A DNA stretch of 64,000 bases from Pontimicrobium aquaticum (GTDB taxonomy: Bacteria > Bacteroidota > Bacteroidia > Flavobacteriales > Flavobacteriaceae): assembly GCF_005047595.1 (NCBI RefSeq), contig NZ_SUPL01000007.1, positions 113,431-177,430 of the forward strand, read 5' to 3'. A program made the translations under genes and the position numbers. Shown in pieces: positions 45,612 to 56,498 of this stretch. The notes below the pieces were generated by a model that saw only the letters and a program-made list of their open reading frames with translations, made no database searches and was not told the origin of the DNA. Position 1 is the first letter of the stretch. The number at the start of each line of letters is the position of its first letter.

Positions 45612-46094
45612 TTATAAATTATTTTTCAAAATATCCAGAAGATGCGAATAGTTATTTTCTAAAGCATAATCAAATGCTGTCTTTCCAAAATTATCTTTAA
45701 TAGAAATATCTGCTCCTTTTTCTATTAACAATTTAATGATATGTTCATTATTATATTGAGAAGCGATAATCAAAGGTGTTATGCCATCATTATTAGAGGC
45801 ATTAATATCGGCTCCTTCTTTAATTAGCAAAGAAGCTAAGCTTATATTTCCCTTAAAGCTTACTCCTATTAAGGCTGTATTTCCTAAGCTATCTTTTGCT
45901 TCAATATTAGCATTATGTTGAATTAAAATTTTTGAGGCTGCTTCGTCATCAAAATAAGTAGTTAATATTAAAGGCTTAAAACCTCTTGAGTCAGTCGCAT
46001 CTACAAGTTTAGGGTTAATTCCTAACAAGGCTTCTAATCTATATTTATTGCCTAAGCGAATAGACTCAAAAAAAAGTTCAAAATCATTTCTCAT
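45612..46094 (-). CDS. Ankyrin-repeat protein next to katG
   Basis: 160 residues, nearly all ankyrin repeats. Four units can be seen, for example RGFKPLILTTYFDDEAASKI, LGNTALIGVSFKGNISLASL, DGITPLIIASQYNNEHIIKL and FGKTAFDYALENNYSHLLDI, joined by GADINA/GADISI-type turns. No signal peptide or membrane segment is seen, so this protein is cytoplasmic. It lies 65 bases behind katG on the same strand, with a hairpin terminator between. Ankyrin genes beside catalase genes are known in other bacteria, for example ankB by the katB catalase gene of Pseudomonas aeruginosa, where the protein is needed for full catalase activity. A similar helper role is possible here. Confidence 0.87.
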   Translation of the reverse strand: MRNDFELFFESIRLGNKYRLEALLGINPKLVDATDSRGFKPLILTTYFDDEAASKILIQHNANIEAKDSLGNTALIGVSFKGNISLASLLIKEGADINASNNDGITPLIIASQYNNEHIIKLLIEKGADISIKDNFGKTAFDYALENNYSHLLDILKNNL

Positions 46095-46110
46095 ATGCTT
46101 CTTATATCAA

Positions 46111-46142
46111 AAAGAAATGAGTGCTATAACACTCATTTCTTT
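46111..46142 (-). terminator. Terminator between katG and the ankyrin gene
   Basis: Perfect 13-bp stem AAAGAAATGAGTG (46111-46123) and CACTCATTTCTTT (46130-46142) with a six-base loop. On the minus strand it is followed by further T residues. It would end or reduce transcription after katG. Confidence 0.78.
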
Positions 46143-46159
46143 CATTGTAAATTTAATTC

Positions 46160-48331
<2,172 letters not shown>

Positions 48332-48361
48332 TTAAATTATAAAATGTATTATTTGTTTTTC

Positions 48362-48402
48362 TTGTCTTAAAGTAATTTCTTTATTATTGTCCTAAAGTTA
48401 AT
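48362..48402. repeat. Paired direct repeat upstream of katG
   Basis: TTGTCTTAAAGT (48362-48373) and TTGTCCTAAAGT (48387-48398) differ at one position and are 25 bases apart, with similar AT flanks. They lie between katG and tpx, closer to katG. This could be a peroxide-regulator site, but it does not match the OxyR or PerR consensus. Confidence 0.45.
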
Positions 48403-48528
48403 GATTCTCATACAAAATATTAATTTATGCTTATTTTTATAAGCTATATTACGATTGATAAATCTTATGAAAATACTTTTTGCTATAGATATAATGCATA
48501 AATAATTTAATTATTAAAACAAACACTT

Positions 48529-49035
48529 ATGAGTAAAATAACTTTAGGTGGCAATCCAGTAGAAACTATTGGTAATCTTCCAGAAATTGGTACTTCTGCT
48601 CCTGATTTTGAGTTAGTAGCCATAGATCTTTCTACTAAAACACTAACTGATTTTAACGACACTAATTTAGTTTTAAATATTTTCCCAAGTGTTGATACAG
48701 GAGTTTGTTCTGCTTCAGTGAGGTCATTTAATAAGATAGCTTCTGAAATTGAGAACGCAAAGGTTGTATGTATATCAAGAGACTTGCCTTTTAGACAAGA
48801 TCAATTTTGTGCTGCAGAAGGGTTGGAAAATGTTATTATGCTTTCTGATTTTAAAAATGGCATTTTTGGCAAGACTTATGGATTACTTATGACTAATGGT
48901 ATTTTTGATGGATTACTTTCAAGATGCATCATTATTATTAATACTGAAGGTAAAATTACCTATACACAGCAGGTACCGGAAATTGGTCAAGAACCAAATT
49001 ATGAAGAAGCACTTGAAGCTTTAAAATCTTTGTAA
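48529..49035 (+). CDS. tpx: Thiol peroxidase
   Basis: 168 residues, normal for Tpx. The peroxidatic cysteine is Cys60 in FPSVDTGVCSASVRSF and the resolving cysteine is Cys94 in RDLPFRQDQFCAAEG. The opening LGGNPVETIGNLPEIG is typical of the family. It reduces alkyl hydroperoxides and H2O2 with thioredoxin. It is divergent from katG. In flavobacteria I recall tpx next to dgkA and ftsK, and here only a fasciclin gene on the other strand separates them. A hairpin follows. Confidence 0.97.
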   Translation: MSKITLGGNPVETIGNLPEIGTSAPDFELVAIDLSTKTLTDFNDTNLVLNIFPSVDTGVCSASVRSFNKIASEIENAKVVCISRDLPFRQDQFCAAEGLENVIMLSDFKNGIFGKTYGLLMTNGIFDGLLSRCIIIINTEGKITYTQQVPEIGQEPNYEEALEALKSL

Positions 49036-49058
49036 CAATTACAAAATATTTCGCACAT

Positions 49059-49088
49059 AAAAAGCCCCTTCATTTCAAGAGGCTTTTC
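49059..49088. terminator. Hairpin terminator between tpx and the fasciclin gene
   Basis: Stem AAAGCCCCTT (49061-49070) and AAGAGGCTTT (49077-49086) with one mismatch and a six-base loop, with A and T on the two flanks. It suits the two convergent genes. Confidence 0.7.
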
Positions 49089-49107
49089 GCTACTAATCAA
49101 CCAACCA

Positions 49108-49629
49108 CTACTTCGGTAATACTACCGAATCAATCACATGAATTACCCCATTAGTCTGGTCTAAATCTGCAGTAGTAACTTTAGCTTTGTTTCCGTTTTC
49201 ATCAGTAATATAAACTGAGTCATCCATAATCATAGCAGTCAATTTACCACCGTTAACAGTTGGAATAACTGCCTTTCCATTTCCTTTTTTGATTAAAGCT
49301 ATAACATCTTTAGCTTCAAATTTTCCTGAAACGACATGGTAAGTAAGTACACCTTGTAAAGTAGATTTGTTTTCTGCTTTCAATAATGTTGTTACTGTTC
49401 CTTCTGGTAATTTATCAAAAGCAGCATTCGTTGGAGCAAAAACTGTAAATGGGCCTTCACTAGACAGAACATCAACTAAGTCAGCTGCTTTAACTGCAGC
49501 TACTAGAGTTGTGTGATCACTTGAAGCGATGGCAGTTTCAACAATATTTTTGTCTTGTGCCATTACATTAGCTCCTACTAATAAAGCAAATGATAATGCA
49601 ATAGTTTTAAATAGATTTTTCTTTTTCAT
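49108..49629 (-). CDS. Secreted fasciclin-domain protein
   Basis: 173 residues: a signal peptide ending VMAQ (residue 25), then one fasciclin (FAS1) domain. The two conserved boxes are present: GPFTVFAPTNAAFDKLP (H1) and TNGVIHVIDSVVLP (H2), with LTYHVVSGKF between. FAS1 domains mediate adhesion to surfaces, proteins or polysaccharide. In Bacteroidota single-domain forms are common and their ligands are mostly unknown. A minus-strand TAAATTTG box lies at 49669-49662 but the -33 spacing is poor. The gene sits on the opposite strand between tpx and dgkA. Confidence 0.93.
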   Translation of the reverse strand: MKKKNLFKTIALSFALLVGANVMAQDKNIVETAIASSDHTTLVAAVKAADLVDVLSSEGPFTVFAPTNAAFDKLPEGTVTTLLKAENKSTLQGVLTYHVVSGKFEAKDVIALIKKGNGKAVIPTVNGGKLTAMIMDDSVYITDENGNKAKVTTADLDQTNGVIHVIDSVVLPK

Positions 49630-49793
49630 AACAATTTTATGTTTTTAATTATTTTGTTTAACAAATTTACATATAACTTAAACAATAATAATTCACATTA
49701 TAAAAACTTTAACTAAAATGTTGTTTTAGCAACAAATAAATATGAGTTGTTGATAGATATGTTGTTATTTTGTTACCTAATTACAATAAGAAA

Positions 49794-50150
49794 ATGTCAT
49801 TTATAAGCAAAAGGATAAAAAGTATTGGTTATGCTGCAAAAGGTGCATATTTATTAATTAGTACTGAAGCAAGTATAAAAGTTCAATTAGCAATAGTTGT
49901 TATTATAACTATTGTTGGATTATATTTTGAAATATCTAGTATAGAATGGATAATGCAAACATTAGCTATAGGCTTAGTTATGAGTGCAGAAGGAATTAAC
50001 ACGGCTATTGAGGCTATTGCAGACTTTATCCATCCTGAGAGACACGAAAAAATCGGGTTTATAAAAGACATAGCAGCTGGTGCTGTATTTATTGCATCAA
50101 TTGTAGCAGTAACTGTAGGTTTAATAATATATTTACCTAAGATTACTTAA
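49794..50150 (+). CDS. dgkA: Diacylglycerol kinase-family membrane protein (DgkA)
   Basis: 118 residues from ATG 49794. A TTG at 49770 would add eight residues before the conserved opening MSFISKRIKSIGYAAKGAYL. Three membrane segments and the signature INTAIEAIADFIHP...KDIAAGAVF carry the catalytic Glu and the Asp typical of DgkA/UdpK. In this family the enzyme phosphorylates diacylglycerol or undecaprenol, and which one applies here is not decided by the sequence. It is the first gene of an operon with ftsK, lolA, lptF/G and ribB (gaps of 64, 15, 9 and 41 bases). Confidence 0.9.
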   Translation: MSFISKRIKSIGYAAKGAYLLISTEASIKVQLAIVVIITIVGLYFEISSIEWIMQTLAIGLVMSAEGINTAIEAIADFIHPERHEKIGFIKDIAAGAVFIASIVAVTVGLIIYLPKIT

Positions 50151-50214
50151 ATACTATAACCATTAGGATTAACGTTAGTTATTTGTATTTTTGTTTCATA
50201 GTAAGGACGTGTTA

Positions 50215-52638
50215 ATGGCAAAGAAAAAATCAACCAGAAAAAAGACTAAAGCAAAACAAAGGAAACTAAATTTATCATTAACTAATCAGCAAAAATTAGT
50301 TTTTGGTAGCTTGCTTTTAGTTTTCGGCATACTTTTATTTTTAGCATTTCTGTCATTCTTTTTTACAGGGCAAACAGACCAAAGCGTATTAGAGCAATTT
50401 ACATCTCGAGAGGTTGAGGCTAAAAACTGGATGAGTAAGTTTGGAGCTTGGGTTAGTGATTTATTTATTTACAGAGGCTTTGGTGTAGCATCCTTTATAT
50501 TTTCAGGATTAATCTTTTTATCTGGTATTTATGTATTGTTAGACATAAAAAAAGCCAGACTATGGCGTCATTGGTTTTGGGGAACTTTAAGTGTTATCTG
50601 GATTTCAATTTTATTCGGTTTTTCAGCCAGTAAAACGCCTATTTTAGGCGGTATAATTGGATACGAATTAAACGATTTTCTTCAAGATTATATAGGTAAA
50701 ATAGGTGCCATACTACTTTTGTTGCTATGCCTAATCGCTTATTTAGCCATACGTTTTGAATTAACACCACAACACTTTGGAAGATTCTTTAATTCTGCTA
50801 AAAAAGAGTTTAAAAAAGATTTTCAAGATAAGAATGTCTCAGACCCAGAAGAATCAGATTTTGTTCCAATAGACAATAATTTATCAGCCGAAGCTGCGGA
50901 TATTAAATCTGCTTTCGAAATACCTCTGGAAAATTTAGAACCAACAATTAAGCATCATTCAAACAGAGAAGAAAAAAAGAAAAAGGCTGTTGAGCCAAAA
51001 AAAGAACTTGAAGTAGAAATAGCTAAGCAAGAGGAAGAGGTGTTTGATGATATGGAAATGAAAGTTGAGGCTGTTAAAGAAGAAAAATCTGAAACCGATA
51101 ATCTTGCAGACAAGTTAGTTGAAGATTTTGGTCGCTTCGACCCTACTCTAGAGCTTGGTAATTATAAATTTCCACCATTAGAGCTTCTTAAAAAATACGA
51201 TACCGAAAGTATTACCATTAATCAAGAAGAGCTAGAAGAAAACAAAAATAAAATTGTAAATACCCTTAACAATTATAAAATTGGTATTGCAAGTATTAAA
51301 GCTACTATTGGACCAACTGTAACACTTTACGAAATTGTCCCTGAAGCTGGTGTTCGTATTTCAAAAATTAAAAATCTTGAAGACGATATTGCTTTATCGC
51401 TTTCAGCATTAGGTATTCGTATCATTGCACCAATTCCTGGTAAAGGAACTATTGGTATTGAGGTGCCTAATAAAAATGCTACTATTGTATCGATGCATTC
51501 GGTAATTGCATCGCAAAAATTTCAGAAATCTAAAATGGAATTGCCAATAGCATTAGGAAAAACTATTAGCAACGAAACTTTTGTGGTAGATTTAGCCAAA
51601 ATGCCTCACCTGTTAATGGCTGGCGCAACAGGTCAAGGGAAATCGGTTGGACTAAACGCAGTATTAACTTCTTTGCTCTATAAAAAACACCCAGCCGAAG
51701 TAAAGTTTGTTTTAGTTGACCCTAAAAAGGTAGAATTAACACTATTCAATAAAATAGAGCGTCATTATTTGGCCAAATTACCAGATAGCGAAGAAGCCAT
51801 AATAACAGATAACACAAAGGTCATTAACACGCTAAACTCTTTGTGTATTGAAATGGATAACCGTTATGAACTTTTAAAAAATGCGTTTTGTAGAAATTTA
51901 AAAGAGTATAACGAAAAATTTAGAGCGCGTAAACTAAATCCAAACGATGGGCATCAGTTTTTACCTTATATCGTATTGGTTGTTGATGAATTTGCCGATT
52001 TAATAATGACTGCTGGTAAAGAGGTGGAAACTCCTATTGCACGTTTGGCGCAATTGGCACGAGCTATTGGTATTCACTTAATTATAGCAACGCAGCGTCC
52101 ATCTGTTAACGTGATTACTGGTATTATTAAAGCTAATTTTCCTGCAAGAATTGCTTTTAGAGTAACTTCAAAAATTGATTCTAGAACTATTTTAGACGGC
52201 TCTGGTGCTGATCAATTAATTGGTCGAGGTGATATGCTATATACACAAGGAAACGACATGATTCGCTTGCAATGTGCCTTTGTTGATACACCAGAAGTAG
52301 AACGTATTACAGAGTTTATTGGATCACAAAAAGCCTATCCTGATGCACACTTATTACCAGAGTTTGTAGGCGAAGAAAGTGGCACAAGTATTGATGTAAA
52401 TATTTCTGATAGAGATAAGTTGTTTAGAGAAGCAGCCGAAGTGATTGTAACAGCACAACAAGGGTCTGCCTCTTTGTTGCAAAGAAAACTAAAACTAGGT
52501 TATAATAGAGCTGGACGACTAATAGATCAACTAGAAGCGGCAGGTATTGTTGGTCAATTTGAAGGGAGTAAAGCTAGACAAGTTTTAGTACCAGATTTAG
52601 TAGCACTAGACCAGCTACTTGAAAATGAAAATAAGTAA
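50215..52638 (+). CDS. ftsK: DNA translocase FtsK/SpoIIIE
   Basis: 807 residues from ATG 50215. A TTG at 50191 lies upstream and is less likely. A basic start (KKKSTRKKTKAKQRK) is followed by four membrane segments up to about residue 185, a charged linker, the alpha domain (about 300-440) and the motor: Walker A GATGQGKSVGLN (near 470), Walker B LVVDEFADLIM (near 585) and ATQRPSVNVITG. The last ~70 residues are the winged-helix gamma domain (LLQRKLKLGYNRAGRLIDQL) that reads KOPS-type sites. It moves chromosome ends through the division septum. The next gene is 15 bases downstream. Confidence 0.97.
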   Translation: MAKKKSTRKKTKAKQRKLNLSLTNQQKLVFGSLLLVFGILLFLAFLSFFFTGQTDQSVLEQFTSREVEAKNWMSKFGAWVSDLFIYRGFGVASFIFSGLIFLSGIYVLLDIKKARLWRHWFWGTLSVIWISILFGFSASKTPILGGIIGYELNDFLQDYIGKIGAILLLLLCLIAYLAIRFELTPQHFGRFFNSAKKEFKKDFQDKNVSDPEESDFVPIDNNLSAEAADIKSAFEIPLENLEPTIKHHSNREEKKKKAVEPKKELEVEIAKQEEEVFDDMEMKVEAVKEEKSETDNLADKLVEDFGRFDPTLELGNYKFPPLELLKKYDTESITINQEELEENKNKIVNTLNNYKIGIASIKATIGPTVTLYEIVPEAGVRISKIKNLEDDIALSLSALGIRIIAPIPGKGTIGIEVPNKNATIVSMHSVIASQKFQKSKMELPIALGKTISNETFVVDLAKMPHLLMAGATGQGKSVGLNAVLTSLLYKKHPAEVKFVLVDPKKVELTLFNKIERHYLAKLPDSEEAIITDNTKVINTLNSLCIEMDNRYELLKNAFCRNLKEYNEKFRARKLNPNDGHQFLPYIVLVVDEFADLIMTAGKEVETPIARLAQLARAIGIHLIIATQRPSVNVITGIIKANFPARIAFRVTSKIDSRTILDGSGADQLIGRGDMLYTQGNDMIRLQCAFVDTPEVERITEFIGSQKAYPDAHLLPEFVGEESGTSIDVNISDRDKLFREAAEVIVTAQQGSASLLQRKLKLGYNRAGRLIDQLEAAGIVGQFEGSKARQVLVPDLVALDQLLENENK

Positions 52639-52653
52639 TAACAAAATAATACA

Positions 52654-53295
52654 ATGAAAAAAATATTAATTGCATTCATCTTAATTACTCAAGCATTTGC
52701 GTTTGCTCAAAATAGTGCTGATGCAAAAAAATTGCTAGACGAAGTAAACAGCATCGCTATGAGTTATGACAATATTTCTATTGATTTTAAATTTGTATTG
52801 GTCAATACAGAGGAAAACATCAAACAAGAAATGCGTGGTGATGTTATACTACAAGGAGATAAATATGTTTTAAATGCCTTTGGTATTACAAGAATTTTTG
52901 ATGGAAAAACTCTTTATAGTATAAGTCCGGAAGATGAAGAAGTAACTATTTCTAGTGAAAACACCGAAGATGAAAGCACTATAACACCTAGCAAAATGTT
53001 GTCCTTCTACAAGGAAGGATATAATTACGAAATGGATATTGTACAAAATGTAAGCGGTAGAAAAATACAATACGTAAAATTAATTCCTATCGATTCAAAT
53101 TCAGAGATTAAAAATGTATTATTAGGTATTGATATAAAGACGAAGCATATTTATAATTTAATAGAAGTAGGTACAAATAACACAAAAACCACCATTACTG
53201 TTAATTCTTTTAAAACAAACGAACCGTTATCAAAAACCTTGTTTACCTTTGACAAAAACAAGTATAAAGATTACTATATCAACAAATTAGACTAG
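52654..53295 (+). CDS. Outer-membrane lipoprotein carrier, LolA-like
   Basis: 213 residues with a signal peptide ending AFAQ (residue 19). The remainder has the LolA half-barrel pattern: ISIDFKFVLVNTEENI, GDVILQGDKYVLNAFGITRIFDGKTLYSI and LLGIDIKTKHIYNLIEVGTN. It should carry lipoproteins through the periplasm from LolCDE to the outer membrane. Many lipoproteins in this window would be clients. It sits between ftsK and an Lpt permease gene, an order I recall from other flavobacteria. Confidence 0.87.
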   Translation: MKKILIAFILITQAFAFAQNSADAKKLLDEVNSIAMSYDNISIDFKFVLVNTEENIKQEMRGDVILQGDKYVLNAFGITRIFDGKTLYSISPEDEEVTISSENTEDESTITPSKMLSFYKEGYNYEMDIVQNVSGRKIQYVKLIPIDSNSEIKNVLLGIDIKTKHIYNLIEVGTNNTKTTITVNSFKTNEPLSKTLFTFDKNKYKDYYINKLD

Positions 53296-53304
53296 GTTTT
53301 TTTA

Positions 53305-55302
53305 GTGAAAATATTAGACAGATACATACTCATTACGTATTTAAAAACCTTTATCAGCGTGTTTATGATACTCATGCTGATTTTTATTTTGCAATCAGTT
53401 TGGCTATATATAAACGAGCTTGCTGGTAAAGATCTTGAATTAGATATAATTATCAAGTTTTTAATATATGTATCACCACGAATAATAGTTTTAGTACTTC
53501 CTCTTACCATTCTACTCTCATCCATTATGGTGTTTGGTAGTTTTGCCGAGAACTATGAATTCGCAGCAATGAAATCTACAGGTATTTCTCTGCAAAGAGC
53601 AATGAGAGGTTTAGGAGTCTTTATTTTAGGTCTTTCAATAATTACTTTTTTCTTTGCCAATAATGTTATTCCCAATGCTGAGTTTAATTTTTACAACCTT
53701 AGAAAAAACATTGCTAAAAAAAAACCAGCAATGGCTATTGCTAAAGGGCAATTTAACCAAATTGGCGATTTAATTAACATAAAAGTAAAAGATAAAAGTG
53801 GTGATAAAGGTCAGTATTTAGAAGAAGTTATTGTTCATAAAAAGAAAACAAAAAACGATGGTAATCATACTGTAATTATTGCTGAAACAGGAGAGCTAAT
53901 AAGCCATGATGATTCTGACGTGCTAGAACTTATTCTATATAATGGCCATTACGCTGAAGAGTTACAGCCAAAAGACTATAATCAACGAACTAAAAACCGT
54001 CCTTTTGTAAAAAGTACCTTCGATAAAAATATTTTCTATATAGATTTGGCACAAATTGATAATGTAGATTTTGATAACAAAGAAGTTACGGCTCGTTATT
54101 CAATGCTCAACATTAAAGAGTTAGGTTACACGATAGACTCTCTAAAGGTGGAGAAAAAAAAGAATTACGATAAGCTTGTTTTTGATTTGTATGGCAGAAC
54201 TTCGGCAGCAGGTTTAAATAAAAACATAGTTAAAGACAGTATAGATACTAAGTTTGATGGAGATAATGTAATGTCCTTATTTCAGGAAAATACAAAAAAA
54301 GCACAATTAATTGAATTAGCTTTAAACTCTACAAATGCATCATTAAATCTAATTGAAAACAAACTAAAACGAAAAGGGATTGATGATAAAAATCTTAACA
54401 AGCATATTATAGCATATTATGAAAAATTTGCCTTGGCCATTGTTTGTGTTATATTGTTTTTTATTGGAGCTCCACTTGGTGCGCTTATAAAAAAAGGAGG
54501 TATTGGCTTGCCAATAGTTATTGCTATCGTATTATTTTTAACCTATCATTTTATTGGGATTTTTGCCAAAAACAGTGCTGAAGATAGTAGTATCGACCCT
54601 ATTTTAGCCTCTTGGCTATCTACTATAATTATGTTTCCTCTAAGTATTTATCTTACATCAAGGGCAACAAAGGACAGAACTTTGTTTGATTTAGATAGCA
54701 TTCTTTCACCAATTAAAAGTATTTTAACCAAGGAAGTAGCTATAGCGCCTTTAAACCCTAATGTGTTTTTAAATGAACGCTCGTCTGATTATGAAAACAT
54801 TAAAGGATATTCTAATAAAAAGTTGATAGATATTGTAAAAAACTATCGCCAATACGATTTGGATGAAAGCTATAGAAATACATCAATTAAAATTTTAGAA
54901 TCTCGTGGTATAACAAAAGAAGAATTAAGATTTGGAGGCAATTTAAAAAATGAGAATTACGAAAATGCCCTACGCTATGTAGCCTCTTATATAGAAAACT
55001 CTCGCTTAGCGCATAAACTCTACTTTATTTATATAATACCATTAATTTCAGGTTTGGTTTTAAACAATAATGGATTTCCTGTATTTGGCAAAGTGTTAAT
55101 AGGAATTGGTATATTTTCTGCTATTCTTTTTTTAATCACATTAGTAAAATCTTTTATGAGTCAGGTTAGTTTTAACAAGCTCATTAATAAAAACATATCG
55201 TCTAATATATTTATTTTAATACTTGTTGGAATTCCTTTATATTTCCTTTATTTTAATTTTTACAAAAAGAAAATGAAAGAAGACCTAAAACAAATTAGGT
55301 AA
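53305..55302 (+). CDS. LptF/LptG-family LPS export permease with an extra carboxyl domain
   Basis: 665 residues from GTG 53305. The first ~460 residues are the PF03739 permease: DRYILITYLKTFISVFMIL, VLPLTILLSSIMVFGSFAEN, the periplasmic jellyroll (about 125-330), then FALAIVCVILFFIGAPLGAL and FIGIFAKNSA. It forms with LptB the ABC transporter that extracts LPS from the inner membrane. Permeases of this family are usually 350-400 residues. Here about 200 more follow, with a charged region (SNKKLIDIVKNYRQYDLDES) and two further membrane segments near 570-630. The function of this extension is not known to me. It lies nine bases after lolA. Confidence 0.88.
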   Translation: MKILDRYILITYLKTFISVFMILMLIFILQSVWLYINELAGKDLELDIIIKFLIYVSPRIIVLVLPLTILLSSIMVFGSFAENYEFAAMKSTGISLQRAMRGLGVFILGLSIITFFFANNVIPNAEFNFYNLRKNIAKKKPAMAIAKGQFNQIGDLINIKVKDKSGDKGQYLEEVIVHKKKTKNDGNHTVIIAETGELISHDDSDVLELILYNGHYAEELQPKDYNQRTKNRPFVKSTFDKNIFYIDLAQIDNVDFDNKEVTARYSMLNIKELGYTIDSLKVEKKKNYDKLVFDLYGRTSAAGLNKNIVKDSIDTKFDGDNVMSLFQENTKKAQLIELALNSTNASLNLIENKLKRKGIDDKNLNKHIIAYYEKFALAIVCVILFFIGAPLGALIKKGGIGLPIVIAIVLFLTYHFIGIFAKNSAEDSSIDPILASWLSTIIMFPLSIYLTSRATKDRTLFDLDSILSPIKSILTKEVAIAPLNPNVFLNERSSDYENIKGYSNKKLIDIVKNYRQYDLDESYRNTSIKILESRGITKEELRFGGNLKNENYENALRYVASYIENSRLAHKLYFIYIIPLISGLVLNNNGFPVFGKVLIGIGIFSAILFLITLVKSFMSQVSFNKLINKNISSNIFILILVGIPLYFLYFNFYKKKMKEDLKQIR

Positions 55303-55343
55303 CTTATATTTTAGCCATATCTTTGCATAATTATTGAACAATC

Positions 55344-56498
55344 ATGACACAAGTGGATACTGCAAATACCAATAAAATACAACTTAATACTATTCAAGAA
55401 GCTATAAACGATATTCGTTTAGGCAAAGTAATAATTGTTGTAGATGATGAGAACAGAGAAAATGAAGGCGATTTTATTGCAGCTGCCGAAAAAGTGACAC
55501 CAGAGATGATCAACTTTATGGCCATGAATGGTCGTGGTCTTATCTGCGCGCCTTTAACCGAGGACAGATGTGAAGATTTAGAGTTAAATATGATGGTAAA
55601 TAATAATACCGATCCGATGGAGACGGCATTTACTGTATCTGTTGACTTACGTGGAAACGGTGTTACCACTGGAATATCTGCAAGCGATAGAGCTAAAACT
55701 ATTAAAGCACTTATAGATTCAAATATTAAGCCTTTTGAATTGGCAAGACCAGGACATATATTTCCATTAGTAGCAAAACAAGGTGGTGTATTAAGACGTA
55801 CAGGTCATACCGAAGCTGCTATTGATTTTGCAAGATTAGCTGGATTACAACCTGCTGGTGTGATTGTTGAGATAATGAACGAAGATGGTACTATGGCACG
55901 ATTACCGCAATTAATAGAAGTTGCCAAAAAGTTTGATTTAAAAATTGTATCCATCGAAGATTTAGTGGCTTACCGTATGGAACACGATTCTTTAATTGAA
56001 AAAAAGGAAGATTTTCAAATTGAAACACGGTTTGGAAGTTTTCGTTTAAGAGCTTATAAACAAACAACTAATAACCAAACACATATAGCTTTAACAAAAG
56101 GAACGTGGAAATCAAACGAAGCGGTATTAACAAGAGTAAATTCTACATTAGTTAACAACGATATACTAGGTACTTTAACCAATAATGCTGACCAAAAATT
56201 AGACAGTATGTTTAAGGTCATTAATGAGGCTAATAAAGGTGCAATTGTGTTTATAAATCAACAAAGTCAATCTATGAATTTGTTAAAACGCTTAGCGGTT
56301 TTAAAAGACTTACAAATTGATGGAGATGTTATAAAAGCACCTGCTATAGAAATGGACTCCAAAGATTTTGGTATTGGAGCCCAAATATTACATGATCTAA
56401 ACATTCATAAACTAAAGCTTATTTCAAATAGTCAACAAACCAAACGTGTTGGTATGATTGGTTATGGTCTTGAGATTATGGAGTATGTGAATTATTAA
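55344..56498 (+). CDS. ribB: 3,4-dihydroxy-2-butanone 4-phosphate synthase with a decayed GTP cyclohydrolase II half
   Basis: 384 residues. The RibB domain (about 12-215) is intact: VVDDENRENEGDFI, ERCEDL-type region, FTVSVDLRGNGVTTGISASD, RPGHIFPLVAKQGGVLRRTGHTEAA (in parts) and GVIVEIMNEDGTMARL. It makes the four-carbon unit of riboflavin from ribulose 5-phosphate. The carboxyl half keeps the fold of RibA (TRFGSFRLRAY, KDFGIGAQILHDL, GYGLEIMEYV) but has lost the three zinc cysteines (LVNNDILGTLTNNAD where CxxGDxxxSxxCDCG is expected) and the RQEGRGIGL loop (here NQQSQSMNL). It therefore cannot be a working cyclohydrolase II, and a separate RibA must exist. Confidence 0.94.
   Translation: MTQVDTANTNKIQLNTIQEAINDIRLGKVIIVVDDENRENEGDFIAAAEKVTPEMINFMAMNGRGLICAPLTEDRCEDLELNMMVNNNTDPMETAFTVSVDLRGNGVTTGISASDRAKTIKALIDSNIKPFELARPGHIFPLVAKQGGVLRRTGHTEAAIDFARLAGLQPAGVIVEIMNEDGTMARLPQLIEVAKKFDLKIVSIEDLVAYRMEHDSLIEKKEDFQIETRFGSFRLRAYKQTTNNQTHIALTKGTWKSNEAVLTRVNSTLVNNDILGTLTNNADQKLDSMFKVINEANKGAIVFINQQSQSMNLLKRLAVLKDLQIDGDVIKAPAIEMDSKDFGIGAQILHDLNIHKLKLISNSQQTKRVGMIGYGLEIMEYVNY

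Noticed and set aside
55303..55343. FMN riboswitch before ribB
   Set aside because: Only 41 bases separate ribB from the previous gene, too short for the element, and no RFN-like sequence is seen.
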